From: Prosthecobacter debontii
GTDB lineage: Bacteria > Verrucomicrobiota > Verrucomicrobiia > Chthoniobacterales > Chthoniobacteraceae
Assembly: GCA_945861385.1 (NCBI GenBank)
Contig: CAMAUI010000038.1
Coordinates: 1 to 37,152 of the forward strand
Length of the DNA stretch: 37,152 nt
Direction: 5' to 3'
Both the position numbers and the translations under genes were made by a program. Position 1 is the first letter of the stretch. Each line of letters begins with the position of its first letter. The notes beneath the pieces were generated by a model. That model had not been told where the DNA came from. It did not search any database and was given only the letters and a program-made list of their open reading frames with translations. Positions 23,459 to 31,419 of the stretch are shown here, one piece after another.

Positions 23459-24820
23459 ATGGACGCGCACGACACCCAGCTTATCGCCCTCGCAGTCGCC
23501 TCGGTCGGTCTGCTCGTGGCGCTCGTCACCTGGCTGAAAGTGAACCCGTTCATCGCGCTCCTGCTTGCCGCGCTGCTGCTCGGCGCGGGTTCGGGGCTGG
23601 AGATGCCCGCGGTGTTGAAGGCGTTTCAGGACGGTCTGGGCGTGACGCTCGGCGGGATCGCGGGCGTGATCGGGCTCGGGGTGATGCTCGGGAAACTGCT
23701 CGCGGAATCCGGCGGCGCGGAGGTCCTCGCGAAGCGTTTCATCGTTTTCTTCGGGCCGGCGCGCGCGGGCCTTTGCATCATGGCGCTCGCGCTCGCGATC
23801 GGCCTTACGACGTGGTTTGCCGTCGGGCTGATCCTGCTGCTGCCGATCCTGCTCACGCTGACGCGGGAAACGAAGAAGCCATTCCTGCTGCTCGCGCTGC
23901 CGATGCTTGCGTGCCTCTCGGTGATGCACGGGCTGATGCCGCCGCATCCCGGCCCGGTGATCGCCGTGGATGCGCTGAAGGCGAACACCGGTCTTGTGCT
24001 CGTGTGGGGATTTGTGATCGGGCTGCCCACGGCGGTGATTGCCGGGCCGATTTTTGCGCGCTGGGCCGTGCGGCACGTGGAGGCGCAGCCGCCCGCAGCC
24101 GCCGTGGCCGCCTCGGCGACGCTGCGTCCCGCGCAGTTCGGGCTCACGCTTTTCACGATGCTGCTGCCCGTGGCGCTGATGCTGTTCGCCACGGTTGTGG
24201 AGCTGGTGCCGGAGCGGGTTCTCGAGGCAAAACATCCGCTGCGCGCCACCGCGGCATTCGTCGGGAATCCCACGATCGCGCTGACCATCTCCGTGCTGTT
24301 TGCGCTGTGGTCGCTCGGCGTGCGCTGCGGCCACGCGCCGGCGCGGCTGCTGAAATTCACCGAGGAGAGCATCGCCTCCGTGGGCATGGTGCTGCTCGTC
24401 GTCGGCGCAGGCGGCGGATTCGCCCGTGTGCTGCGGGATGCGGGCGTGGCAAATTCGCTCGGCGACATGGCGAAGATGCTGCACCTGCCTCCGCTGCTCT
24501 ACGCGTGGATGGTTGCGGCGTTCATCCGGGTGGCGACCGGCTCCGCGACTGTGGCGATCACGGCCGCGTCGGGGCTGCTCGTGCCGCTGCTCGCGGAGAA
24601 TCCCGGCATCAACCGCGAGCTGCTGGTGATTTCCATCGGCTGCGGCTCGCTGTTTTTGTCGCACTTGAATGACGGCGGGTTTTGGATCGTGAAGGAATGC
24701 CTCGGCCTCTCCGTCCCGCAGACGCTGCGGACATGGACGGTGACGGAGACGATCATCGGGATCGCCGGGCTGCTCATCACGCTCGCCGCGGACTTTTTCT
24801 GGCGGATGGCCCACACATGA
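23459..24820 (+). CDS. GntP-family H+ symporter
   Basis: 453 aa inner-membrane permease. Family members carry gluconate, D-serine (DsdX) or other small hydroxy acids. Many hydrophobic helices are visible (VASVGLLVALVTWLKVNPFI, GGIAGVIGLGVMLGKLLAESGG, LALAIGLTTWFAVGLILLLP), and the conserved segment SVMHGLMPPHPGPV is present. The end shows GCGSLFLSHLNDGGFWIVKE and a final helix. The context with a D-amino-acid PLP enzyme suggests a DsdX-like amino-acid carrier rather than a gluconate one; this is inference. Its stop overlaps the dipeptidase start (ATGA). Confidence 0.93.
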   Translation: MDAHDTQLIALAVASVGLLVALVTWLKVNPFIALLLAALLLGAGSGLEMPAVLKAFQDGLGVTLGGIAGVIGLGVMLGKLLAESGGAEVLAKRFIVFFGPARAGLCIMALALAIGLTTWFAVGLILLLPILLTLTRETKKPFLLLALPMLACLSVMHGLMPPHPGPVIAVDALKANTGLVLVWGFVIGLPTAVIAGPIFARWAVRHVEAQPPAAAVAASATLRPAQFGLTLFTMLLPVALMLFATVVELVPERVLEAKHPLRATAAFVGNPTIALTISVLFALWSLGVRCGHAPARLLKFTEESIASVGMVLLVVGAGGGFARVLRDAGVANSLGDMAKMLHLPPLLYAWMVAAFIRVATGSATVAITAASGLLVPLLAENPGINRELLVISIGCGSLFLSHLNDGGFWIVKECLGLSVPQTLRTWTVTETIIGIAGLLITLAADFFWRMAHT

Positions 24821-25890
24821 AACTGATCTTCGACGCCCACCTCGATCTCGCGATGAACGCGATTGAATGGAACCGCGACCTTACGCTCCCGGTCGCCGAA
24901 CTGCGGAAGCGCGAGGAGGGAAAAACGGACAAGCCCGATCGCGGGCGCGGGACTGTCGCGCTGCCGGAAATGCGCCGCGGCGGCGTGGGCATTTGCGTGG
25001 CGACGCAGATCGCGCGGGTGGAGCACGACGCGTACAGCCCGGTGTTCGGATGGCGCTCGCAGAGCCAGGCATGGGCCATGACGCAGGGCCAGCTCGCTTG
25101 GTACCGGGCGATGGAGGAGGCGGGTGAAATGGTGCAGATCCGCGACCGCGCCGGGCTGGATCGGCATCTCGCGATGCTGCCCGGGCAAGGCGGCGGAAGT
25201 TTTCCCGTGGGCTTCATCCTGTCGCTGGAAGGCGCCGATTCGCTCCTCACGCCGGGGCATCTCGAGCGTTCATTCGCCGACGGGCTGCGCGCGATCGGGC
25301 CCGCGCATTACGGGCCGGGCGTGTATGCCTTTGGGACGGATGCGAGTGGGGGTTTTCCGGCGCACGGGCGCGAATTGCTCCGCGAGGCTTCGCGCCTGGG
25401 GATGATCCTCGATGTCACGCACCTGTGCGACGAATGTTTCTGGCAGGCGCTCGATCTTTTCGACGGCCCGCTGTGGGCGAGCCACCAGAATTGCCGCGCG
25501 CTCGTCCCGCACATGCGGCAGTTCAGCGACGGGCAGCTCCGCGAACTGATCGCGCGCGGCGCGGTGATTGGCGCGGCGTTCGATGCCTGGATGCTTGTAC
25601 CCGGCTGGGAACGCGGAAGGACGACGCCGGCATCCAGCGGTGTGAGCCTGCAACATGTCGCCGACCACATTGACCACATCTGCCAGCTCGCCGGGAACGC
25701 GCGGCACTGCGGCATCGGCAGCGACCTCGATGGCGCATTCGGCACCGAGCAGACGCCCGGCGACCTCGACACCATCGCCGACCTCGGAAAACTCCGCACG
25801 ATCCTCGCCGCGCGCGGCTGTTCGGAGCAGGACATCGAGGGGATCATGTCGGGCAATTTCATCTCCTTCCTGCGGACGGCGTGGAAGTGA
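24817..25890 (+). CDS. M19 membrane-dipeptidase family zinc peptidase
   Basis: 357 aa. Renal-dipeptidase family: hydrolysis of dipeptides, often with a C-terminal D-residue. Metal ligands fit the family: H-x-D at 8-10 (FDAHLDLAMN), Glu in ILSLEGADSL, His in ILDVTHLCDECFW and in WASHQNC, and Asp in GIGSDLDGAFG. No signal peptide is present, so it is probably cytoplasmic and would act on imported peptides. Last gene of the operon with RidA, PLP enzyme and GntP; the start overlaps the permease stop. A terminator follows about 95 bp downstream. Confidence 0.93.
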   Translation: MKLIFDAHLDLAMNAIEWNRDLTLPVAELRKREEGKTDKPDRGRGTVALPEMRRGGVGICVATQIARVEHDAYSPVFGWRSQSQAWAMTQGQLAWYRAMEEAGEMVQIRDRAGLDRHLAMLPGQGGGSFPVGFILSLEGADSLLTPGHLERSFADGLRAIGPAHYGPGVYAFGTDASGGFPAHGRELLREASRLGMILDVTHLCDECFWQALDLFDGPLWASHQNCRALVPHMRQFSDGQLRELIARGAVIGAAFDAWMLVPGWERGRTTPASSGVSLQHVADHIDHICQLAGNARHCGIGSDLDGAFGTEQTPGDLDTIADLGKLRTILAARGCSEQDIEGIMSGNFISFLRTAWK

Positions 25891-25984
25891 GCGGCGGCGC
25901 CGTGGCGGCGACGGAGCACTGTTCAGGAGGTATGGCTCCGAGGTTGAGCGACGAAGCCATTCGTGGCACCCGCCTCCCGCGAGG

Positions 25985-26012
25985 GAGGGCCGTGCTGGCC
26001 CTCTTTGTGTTT
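25985..26012 (+). terminator. Terminator of the RidA-PLP-GntP-dipeptidase operon
   Basis: Stem GAGGGCC (25985-25991) and GGCCCTC (25997-26003), loop GTGCT, then TTTGTGTTT. The T tract is interrupted, so efficiency may be moderate. Confidence 0.7.
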
Positions 26013-26072
26013 CCATCTCCAAATTCCTGTCCAGAGAAACAGCACGCAGCCTGTTATTTGCGCGGCGTTTTC

Positions 26073-26381
26073 CTACGTGCCGTGGCCGACGCGTGTCCGC
26101 CACTTCTGCGGGTTTTGGGAGCAGTGAAAGACCGAGTAAATAACGATGGAATCGGCAGTCGGCTCGTAGAAAATTTCGTAAGGAAAGCGACGCAAAAGCG
26201 CACGGCGGAACTCATCCACGGCGACTGGATAGAGATGCGGATGCCGCTGGATGGCAAGGACACACGCCTCGATGCAACGAAGGAAATCCTCGCCGAGCCC
26301 TGGCTCGCGGCTCTCATACCAGTCATAGGACTCTGCAACATCATCGTCAGCCTCCTCGGTGTAGATGACGCGCTCAATCAT
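26073..26381 (-). CDS. RelE/ParE-family toxin
   Basis: 102 aa. The ParE/RelE fold is recognised by YTEEADDDVAESYDWYESR, GLGEDFLRCIEACVLAIQRH, PVAVDEFRRALLRRFPYEIF and the end YSVFHCSQNPQKW. Such toxins inhibit gyrase or cut mRNA on the ribosome; the sequence does not say which. The gene starts 8 bp inside the end of the antitoxin gene, so translation is coupled. The frame is open upstream, but ATG 26381 fits the family. Confidence 0.88.
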   Translation of the reverse strand: MIERVIYTEEADDDVAESYDWYESREPGLGEDFLRCIEACVLAIQRHPHLYPVAVDEFRRALLRRFPYEIFYEPTADSIVIYSVFHCSQNPQKWRTRVGHGT

Positions 26382-26595
26382 GCTGCGCCCGTGCCCGCAG
26401 CTTGACTTGTTCCCATGTGCGCCCTGAAGCCGGATGCTGCAAATACCGCTCCTTGCGGCGGCGAAGTTCATCGCGCTTCGAGTCCGGGACGGGCGAAGGC
26501 GTGTCTTCTTGCGCGATGCTGTCCCAGAGGTCTTCGACTAACTGGAGACGCTCGGCTCGCCCGAGTTTGAAGATCGGTGCAAATTCCGTGTTCAT
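26374..26595 (-). CDS. Addiction-module antitoxin (TIGR02574-like)
   Basis: 73 aa. The segment LGRAERLQLVEDLWDSIAQE and the ending RRRKERYLQHPASGRTWEQV are typical of the short addiction-module stabilisation proteins that precede ParE/RelE toxins. It would bind and block the downstream toxin. The start chosen (ATG 26595) gives the usual size; the frame is open further upstream but is low-complexity there. It lies first in the pair, the usual antitoxin-toxin order. Confidence 0.88.
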   Translation of the reverse strand: MNTEFAPIFKLGRAERLQLVEDLWDSIAQEDTPSPVPDSKRDELRRRKERYLQHPASGRTWEQVKLRARAQHD

Positions 26596-26913
26596 GTGCG
26601 TGAGATACCGGCGTTTTCGGCGTGATGCAACAGTGGACGCTCGGAAACGCCTAGCCTCAATAGCCCGCCTTGCTGGCGGGAATCGCGGCGTTTGAGTTGG
26701 AGAGTGAAAGCGTGGCGAGTGTCGCTGGCTGGGCGAAAACAAGCGTGAGTTGCGGGGCGTCCGGCCTGAGCTATCAGAACGCAGCACCCGCGCACTTTCT
26801 CGCGTGAGAACTATCCGTGAGAACTATCAGTCTGGCACTTTATTCCCTTTTAAAATTTGCACTGCTGCCGCAGAGCAAAGGGTAAAAGGGCAAAGCGTAA
26901 TCGCGAAGCCACG
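26596..26913. other. Spacer upstream of the toxin-antitoxin pair with hairpin and tandem repeat
   Basis: 318 bp without a gene. A stem CCCGCC/GGCGGG with 5-nt loop lies at 26664-26680, about 70 bp before the antitoxin start. A perfect 13-bp tandem repeat lies at 26803-26828. The next 60 bp (TTTATTCCCTTTTAAAATTT) are AT-rich and precede the end of the FGE-fold gene. Confidence 0.5.
26803..26828. repeat. Perfect 13-bp tandem repeat, two copies
   Basis: CGTGAGAACTATC occurs at 26803-26815 and again directly at 26816-26828. A related CTATCAGAAC occurs about 30 bp upstream. Function unknown. Confidence 0.8.
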
Positions 26914-28161
26914 CTAACGGGCCGACGACGAACCCGCCATGACAACACGGAAACCAAAGGAGCTGCCGTCCGTGGTCGGCCAGTGGGAACTGCGGTACGA
27001 AGACTTGAGTCTGTCTTGGTCGGTGTCACTCCACGACCCGCCGCGAAGGACACGCATCTCATCGCGCGGGCCTAACCTGTCCTCGCACCACTCCACTACA
27101 TTGCCGCCAAGGTCGTATATCCCGAAACCATTCGCACGAAAACTGCCGACCGGCACCGCTTCGACCGTATGGTTGAACGTGTACATATAGTTCCCCGCGC
27201 CCTCCGGTGGCGGCCACTCCCCGCCCCACGGGAAGCCCGCCATTTTCATATGCTTATCCCCGGGGGTAGCGCCCTTCTCCCCGCGAAGGCTCACGGCGGC
27301 GCTCCACTCCGCGTCCGTCGGCAGCCGATACTCAATGCCCTCTTTTCCGCTCAGCCACACGCAAAACGCCTGTGCATCATGCCAGCTCACTCTCTCCGCC
27401 GGATGCGTCGGGCCTTGCTCGGAGGACTTCTTCCAAGCCAGCCCTTTGGCTTTCACAAACGCCTCGTAGTCTCGCACTCGCGTCTCCCACACGCTGAAGA
27501 GCACTTTCGTCCCAGCCACGGGGACGAACTTCATCCCAAGTGAGTTCACACGTGGGCGCTCCTTGGTCGCAGTACTCAACGAGAGTGGAATTACGGAAAC
27601 CCCCTTCAGCCAAGCGGCGGCGACTTTATCACGCTGGGCTTTCACCTCCAGGGCATCGTCGAGGCGCTTGCGTTGGGTGAGCTGTGTCTGCAACTGCGCA
27701 AGCACCTGATCGTATTTGTGGTACAGGGCCCCTACGCGGGCGGTGTGATCCTCTTCCAGCTTCGTCAGCGCGATGCGAACAAGCGCGCGGAGTTGCTGCA
27801 CCGAGGCGGCCTCGGTGGCAAGATCCTGCTCCGGGATCGTTTTCGTGTCGAAGAACCTCTCCTGCTCGTTGCGAAGCGCGACCGCGCCATCCAGGTTTCC
27901 TGATGCGCTCGCCTTCGCGATGGCCGCGTCGAGCGAAGATTGAAACCGAGCCTTCACCTTGTTGAGTTCCGCCTCGCGCACATCGGTCACGTTGCGCTTG
28001 AAGGTTGCCTGCCACTGCGCGTCCGTGGTGGCGATCCACTTTTGGATCTCCGATTGTGCCGGTGCAGCCGGCGGTGTGCCCGGCGGAACGGGATCCTGGC
28101 CCGCCGCAGTGGCGAGGAGAGAGAGCGGCAGAACTGCTAGAAGCGGAAGATGTAGCTTCAT
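26914..28161 (-). CDS. Exported SUMF1/FGE-fold protein lacking catalytic cysteines
   Basis: 415 aa. A signal peptide spans about residues 1-20. Residues 55-180 are Ala/Gln/Leu/Lys-rich and probably a coiled coil. The FGE-sulfatase domain covers about 205-408: SLGMKFVPVAGTKVLFSVWE, WHDAQAFCVWLSG, EYRLPTDAEWSAAV, GGNVVEWCEDR and RVLRGGSW, closing with FGFRVV. True formylglycine-generating enzymes carry two cysteines shortly after RGGSW; here that stretch is SDTDQDRLKSSYRSSHW and has none. It is therefore probably a ligand-binding or structural relative, not the sulfatase-maturing enzyme. ATG 28161 chosen before the signal peptide. It is divergent from the DUF1501 gene. Confidence 0.9.
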   Translation of the reverse strand: MKLHLPLLAVLPLSLLATAAGQDPVPPGTPPAAPAQSEIQKWIATTDAQWQATFKRNVTDVREAELNKVKARFQSSLDAAIAKASASGNLDGAVALRNEQERFFDTKTIPEQDLATEAASVQQLRALVRIALTKLEEDHTARVGALYHKYDQVLAQLQTQLTQRKRLDDALEVKAQRDKVAAAWLKGVSVIPLSLSTATKERPRVNSLGMKFVPVAGTKVLFSVWETRVRDYEAFVKAKGLAWKKSSEQGPTHPAERVSWHDAQAFCVWLSGKEGIEYRLPTDAEWSAAVSLRGEKGATPGDKHMKMAGFPWGGEWPPPEGAGNYMYTFNHTVEAVPVGSFRANGFGIYDLGGNVVEWCEDRLGPRDEMRVLRGGSWSDTDQDRLKSSYRSSHWPTTDGSSFGFRVVMAGSSSAR

Positions 28162-28340
28162 TGAGTGGATGGGGAATTGGGTAGTGATTCGAGCGACGGG
28201 CATCAATGAAATTCTATTGCTTGTCGGCATCGCGAACGCGGGTGGGTGTGCGGCGTGGGCGGGGTGGATCTGCTGCCGGATCGGGCGTGGCACTATCGCG
28301 CTAATTGCCAGGCGGGCGGCGGGTGAGTATGGGTGACGCC

Positions 28341-29819
28341 ATGAATCCGATTCTCGATTTCCATTTGCAGCAGACCCGCCGGCAGTTTTTCGGCGATACC
28401 GGGATCCGTCTTGGTGGGGCGGCGCTGGCGATGTTGATGGCGAAATCCGGCGTGCCGGGCGCGCAGGCCGCGGCCTCGGGTGGAAGAGTGTATCCGCCGT
28501 TGCCGGGGCTGCCGCATTTTCCGCCGAAGGCGAAATCGGTGATCTATCTGCACATGAACGGCGGGCCGTCGCAGATTGACACGTGGGACTACAAGCCGAG
28601 GCTCGCGGAGTTTTTCGACAAGGATCTGCCGCCGAGCGTGCAGGGCGGGCAGCGGCTTTCGACAATGACGAGCGGGCAGTCGCGGTTCCCGGTGGCGCCA
28701 TCGAAGTTCAAGTTCGAGAAAATGGGGAAGGCGGGGACGTGGGTGAACACGGACCTGATGCCGCACATGGCGAAGATGGTGGACGACATCGCGGTGGTGA
28801 AAACGGTGCATACGAACGCGATCAACCATGACCCGGCATGCACGTTCGTGATGACGGGCCGCGAGGTGCCCGGATACGCGAGCATCGGCTCGTGGCTCGC
28901 CTACGGGCTCGGGAGCGAGAACAACGATCTGCCGGCGTTTGTCGTCTTCACGCCGAAATGGCCGGAGGGCAGCAACGGCCAGGCGCTTTTCACGCGGATG
29001 TGGTCGAGCGGCTTCCTGCCCACGCGGCTCAGCGGCGTGGCGTTCCGCGGGTCTGGCGACCCGGTGCTTTATCTCCCGAATCCGGAGGGCGTGACCGGCG
29101 GCGACCGCCGCGCGATGCTGGACGCGGTGAACGGGCTGAATGCGCGGAACGCGGAGCGGTTCGGCGATCCGGAGACGCTGACGCGGATTGCGCAGTACGA
29201 GATGGCGTTTCGGATGCAGACGAGCGTGCCGGACTTGGTGGACCTGTCGCGGGAACCGGCAAGCGTGCTCGATCTCTACGGGGCAAAGGTCAAGGAGCCG
29301 GGATCATTCGCGCACAGTGCGCTGATGGCGCGGAAGCTCGTCGAGCGCGGGGTGCGCGTGGTGCAGCTTCTCCACCGCGGCTGGGATCAGCACGGTTCGC
29401 TGCCGGCGCAATTGGGCAACCAGTGCAAGGACACCGACCAGGCCTGCGCGGCGCTCCTCGCGGATCTCAAACAGCGTGGCCTGCTCGACAGCACGCTGGT
29501 CGTGTGGGGCGGAGAATTCGGGCGGACGGTGTATTCGCAGGGCAAGCTGACGAAGGACGATTACGGGCGCGATCATCATCCGCGGAATTTCTGCATGTGG
29601 CTTGCAGGCGGCGGAATCAAAGGCGGGCAGACTTACGGGGAGACGGATGATTTCAGCTACAACATCGTTGAAAACCCGGTGCATGTGAACGACCTCAACG
29701 CGACAATTCTGCAATGCACGGGGATTGACCACAAACGGCTGAGCTACAAATTCCAGGGCCTCGATGCGCGGCTGACCGGCGTGGAAAACCCGAAGCCGGT
29801 GAAGGCGCTGCTGGCGTAG
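28341..29819 (+). CDS. DUF1501 protein with Tat-like leader
   Basis: 492 aa. N-terminal twin-arginine-type leader [20 protein letters not shown] suggests folded export. The DUF1501 fold is related to alkaline phosphatase/sulfatases; typical strings are [88 protein letters not shown] and [19 protein letters not shown]. The function is not established. Partners are usually DUF1549/DUF1553 or DUF1592 proteins, none of which is adjacent; a DUF1592 gene lies 8 kb away. ATG 28341 chosen because of GGGTGA 5 bp upstream; an ATG at 28329 is possible. Confidence 0.93.
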   Translation: MNPILDFHLQQTRRQFFGDTGIRLGGAALAMLMAKSGVPGAQAAASGGRVYPPLPGLPHFPPKAKSVIYLHMNGGPSQIDTWDYKPRLAEFFDKDLPPSVQGGQRLSTMTSGQSRFPVAPSKFKFEKMGKAGTWVNTDLMPHMAKMVDDIAVVKTVHTNAINHDPACTFVMTGREVPGYASIGSWLAYGLGSENNDLPAFVVFTPKWPEGSNGQALFTRMWSSGFLPTRLSGVAFRGSGDPVLYLPNPEGVTGGDRRAMLDAVNGLNARNAERFGDPETLTRIAQYEMAFRMQTSVPDLVDLSREPASVLDLYGAKVKEPGSFAHSALMARKLVERGVRVVQLLHRGWDQHGSLPAQLGNQCKDTDQACAALLADLKQRGLLDSTLVVWGGEFGRTVYSQGKLTKDDYGRDHHPRNFCMWLAGGGIKGGQTYGETDDFSYNIVENPVHVNDLNATILQCTGIDHKRLSYKFQGLDARLTGVENPKPVKALLA

Positions 29820-29910
29820 CCGGTTGGAACGGGTTCATGGCGCGCCTATTGTTGTCCCGGCCTGTTTTGCCATGCCCTGCCGCCTGCGCCGCCATTGTCA
29901 GCTTGCATGG

Positions 29911-29940
29911 GGCTGGGGGATCTTGAACCCAGCCTTGTCT
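29911..29940 (+). terminator. Weak terminator candidate after the DUF1501 gene
   Basis: GGCTGGG (29911-29917) and CCCAGCC (29928-29934) form a 7-bp stem with a 10-nt loop, followed by TTGTCT. The T tract is poor. It lies in the spacer between two convergent genes. Confidence 0.35.
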
Positions 29941-30017
29941 GGCGAGGCGGGTGCTGTGGTTGCGGCTTGAATTGCATCTCTGCAAAGTGCGGCGGAGCCA
30001 TCAGAAACTGCAGGGCT

Positions 30018-31406
30018 TCATCGCCGCCCCTTGCTGCCTTTCGGTCTGTCGGCAGGCGGCGTCCATTCCGCGGGCATTGGCTTTTCGACTTTGAGAGGAT
30101 GCTTGTCTCCGTACGCGAGCATTTCCTTTTCGAGCAGGGCGGTGAGTTCGGCGAGCTTCGCGGCGTGCGCGGGTTTGTCGGCGAGGTTGGTGAGTTCGCG
30201 CGGGTCGGCGGCGAGGTCGAAGAACTGGGTTTTGTCCACGAGCGGATAGCGGATGAGTTTCCAGCGGTCGTCGCGGATGGAGCGCATGCAGTGGCGGTAG
30301 CCGGTGTAGAGGACGTCGCGGACTTTTGGGATTTTGCCTTCGATGACCGGGCGAAGGCTTTTGCCCTCCACGCCCTCGGGGAGTTTGGCCCCGGCGAAAT
30401 CGGCGAAGGTCGGGAAAAGGTCCATGAGGTAAACGAGCGCGTCGCTTCTGCCTTTCGGAATGCCGGGCCCGGCGATGAGGAGCGGGACGTGCATGCCGCC
30501 GAATTCGTAGAGGTTCTGTTTCCCGAATAATCCGTGCTCGCCCATCGAGAGGCCGTTGTCGCCGGTGAAAACGATGATGGTGTTCTCCATCTCGCCGCTG
30601 GCCTTCAGCGCCGCGAAGATTCGCCCGATGTGGTGATCCAAGCCGGTGATGCAGGCGTAGTAATCGGCGAGCTGTTGCTTCGTGTCCTCCGGCGTGCGCG
30701 GCCACGGCGCGAGGCGTTCGTCCCGGATGGCCATCTCGCCGTTGTCCCAAGGATGCTGGGGGAGGAATGCGGGCGAGAGCGGGATTTTCGCCGGGTCGTA
30801 AAGGCTGTGAAACTCGGGTGGTGCCACGCGCGGGTCGTGCGGGACCGGCGGTGAGAAGTAGATGTAGAAAGGTTTTTCCTTGGTCCGCTCGGACAGGAAT
30901 TTGATGACGGAGTTCGCCTGCCGCTCGCTGGATCCGCGCCGGAGGGCGGGGCCGTCATCGTCCATCGCGATATTCGTGTCGAAGGACTCGAGGGCCGCGC
31001 GGAAGTCGTTGCCCCGCTTGCCGACGTGAAGCGTGGAGTAACCGGCGGCGCCCAGCACCCGGGGCAGAAACGGGGAGGTGTCCATCGTTTTGGCCGGTGC
31101 GTTCAATCTGTCGGGGAGGCGCAGCCAGGAACGGCCTGTCAGCAGCATGGTGCGGCTGGGCAGGCACACCGCGCCCATCATCGAGCCCATCGTGTAGCAG
31201 CGCGTGAACGCCATGCCGCGGCCGGCCAGCGTGTCGAGGTTTGGCGTCTGCAAAATTTCGTTGCCGAGCGCATGCACGGCGTCGGCCCGGTAATCATCCG
31301 CGTGGAGATGCAGGATGTTGATTTTGCGGGCATCGGCGGCGCGGGTGGCCGGGACTGCGGCCGCGATGAGAAGCAGCAGCGGCGTGAGAAGGCGCGGAAA
31401 GAGCAT
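30018..31406 (-). CDS. Exported type I sulfatase (iduronate/choline-sulfatase-like)
   Basis: 462 aa. Signal peptide about 1-23. Metal-binding DD at 37-38 (ILHLHADDYR). FGly motif C-L-P-S-R at 81-85, with Leu at the second place, in AVCLPSRTMLLTGR. The segment GDNGLSMGEHGLFGK (282-296) matches the iduronate-2-sulfatase/choline-sulfatase branch, SDHGxxLGEHxxWGK. C-terminal RDDRWKLIRYPL and the regular AADPRELTNL end are typical. It follows the next sulfatase gene by only 13 bp on the minus strand, so the two are one operon with probably complementary specificities. Confidence 0.94.
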   Translation of the reverse strand: MLFPRLLTPLLLLIAAAVPATRAADARKINILHLHADDYRADAVHALGNEILQTPNLDTLAGRGMAFTRCYTMGSMMGAVCLPSRTMLLTGRSWLRLPDRLNAPAKTMDTSPFLPRVLGAAGYSTLHVGKRGNDFRAALESFDTNIAMDDDGPALRRGSSERQANSVIKFLSERTKEKPFYIYFSPPVPHDPRVAPPEFHSLYDPAKIPLSPAFLPQHPWDNGEMAIRDERLAPWPRTPEDTKQQLADYYACITGLDHHIGRIFAALKASGEMENTIIVFTGDNGLSMGEHGLFGKQNLYEFGGMHVPLLIAGPGIPKGRSDALVYLMDLFPTFADFAGAKLPEGVEGKSLRPVIEGKIPKVRDVLYTGYRHCMRSIRDDRWKLIRYPLVDKTQFFDLAADPRELTNLADKPAHAAKLAELTALLEKEMLAYGDKHPLKVEKPMPAEWTPPADRPKGSKGRR

Positions 31407-31419
31407 GGCGATGGCGGCA

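Noticed and set aside
22739..24814. Long minus-strand open frame opposite the PLP enzyme and GntP genes
   Set aside because: His/Arg/Gln-rich antisense translation without domains; the plus-strand genes are unambiguous.
26914..28161. Sulfatase-maturing formylglycine-generating enzyme
   Set aside because: The two conserved cysteines of the active enzyme are absent, so only the fold assignment is kept.
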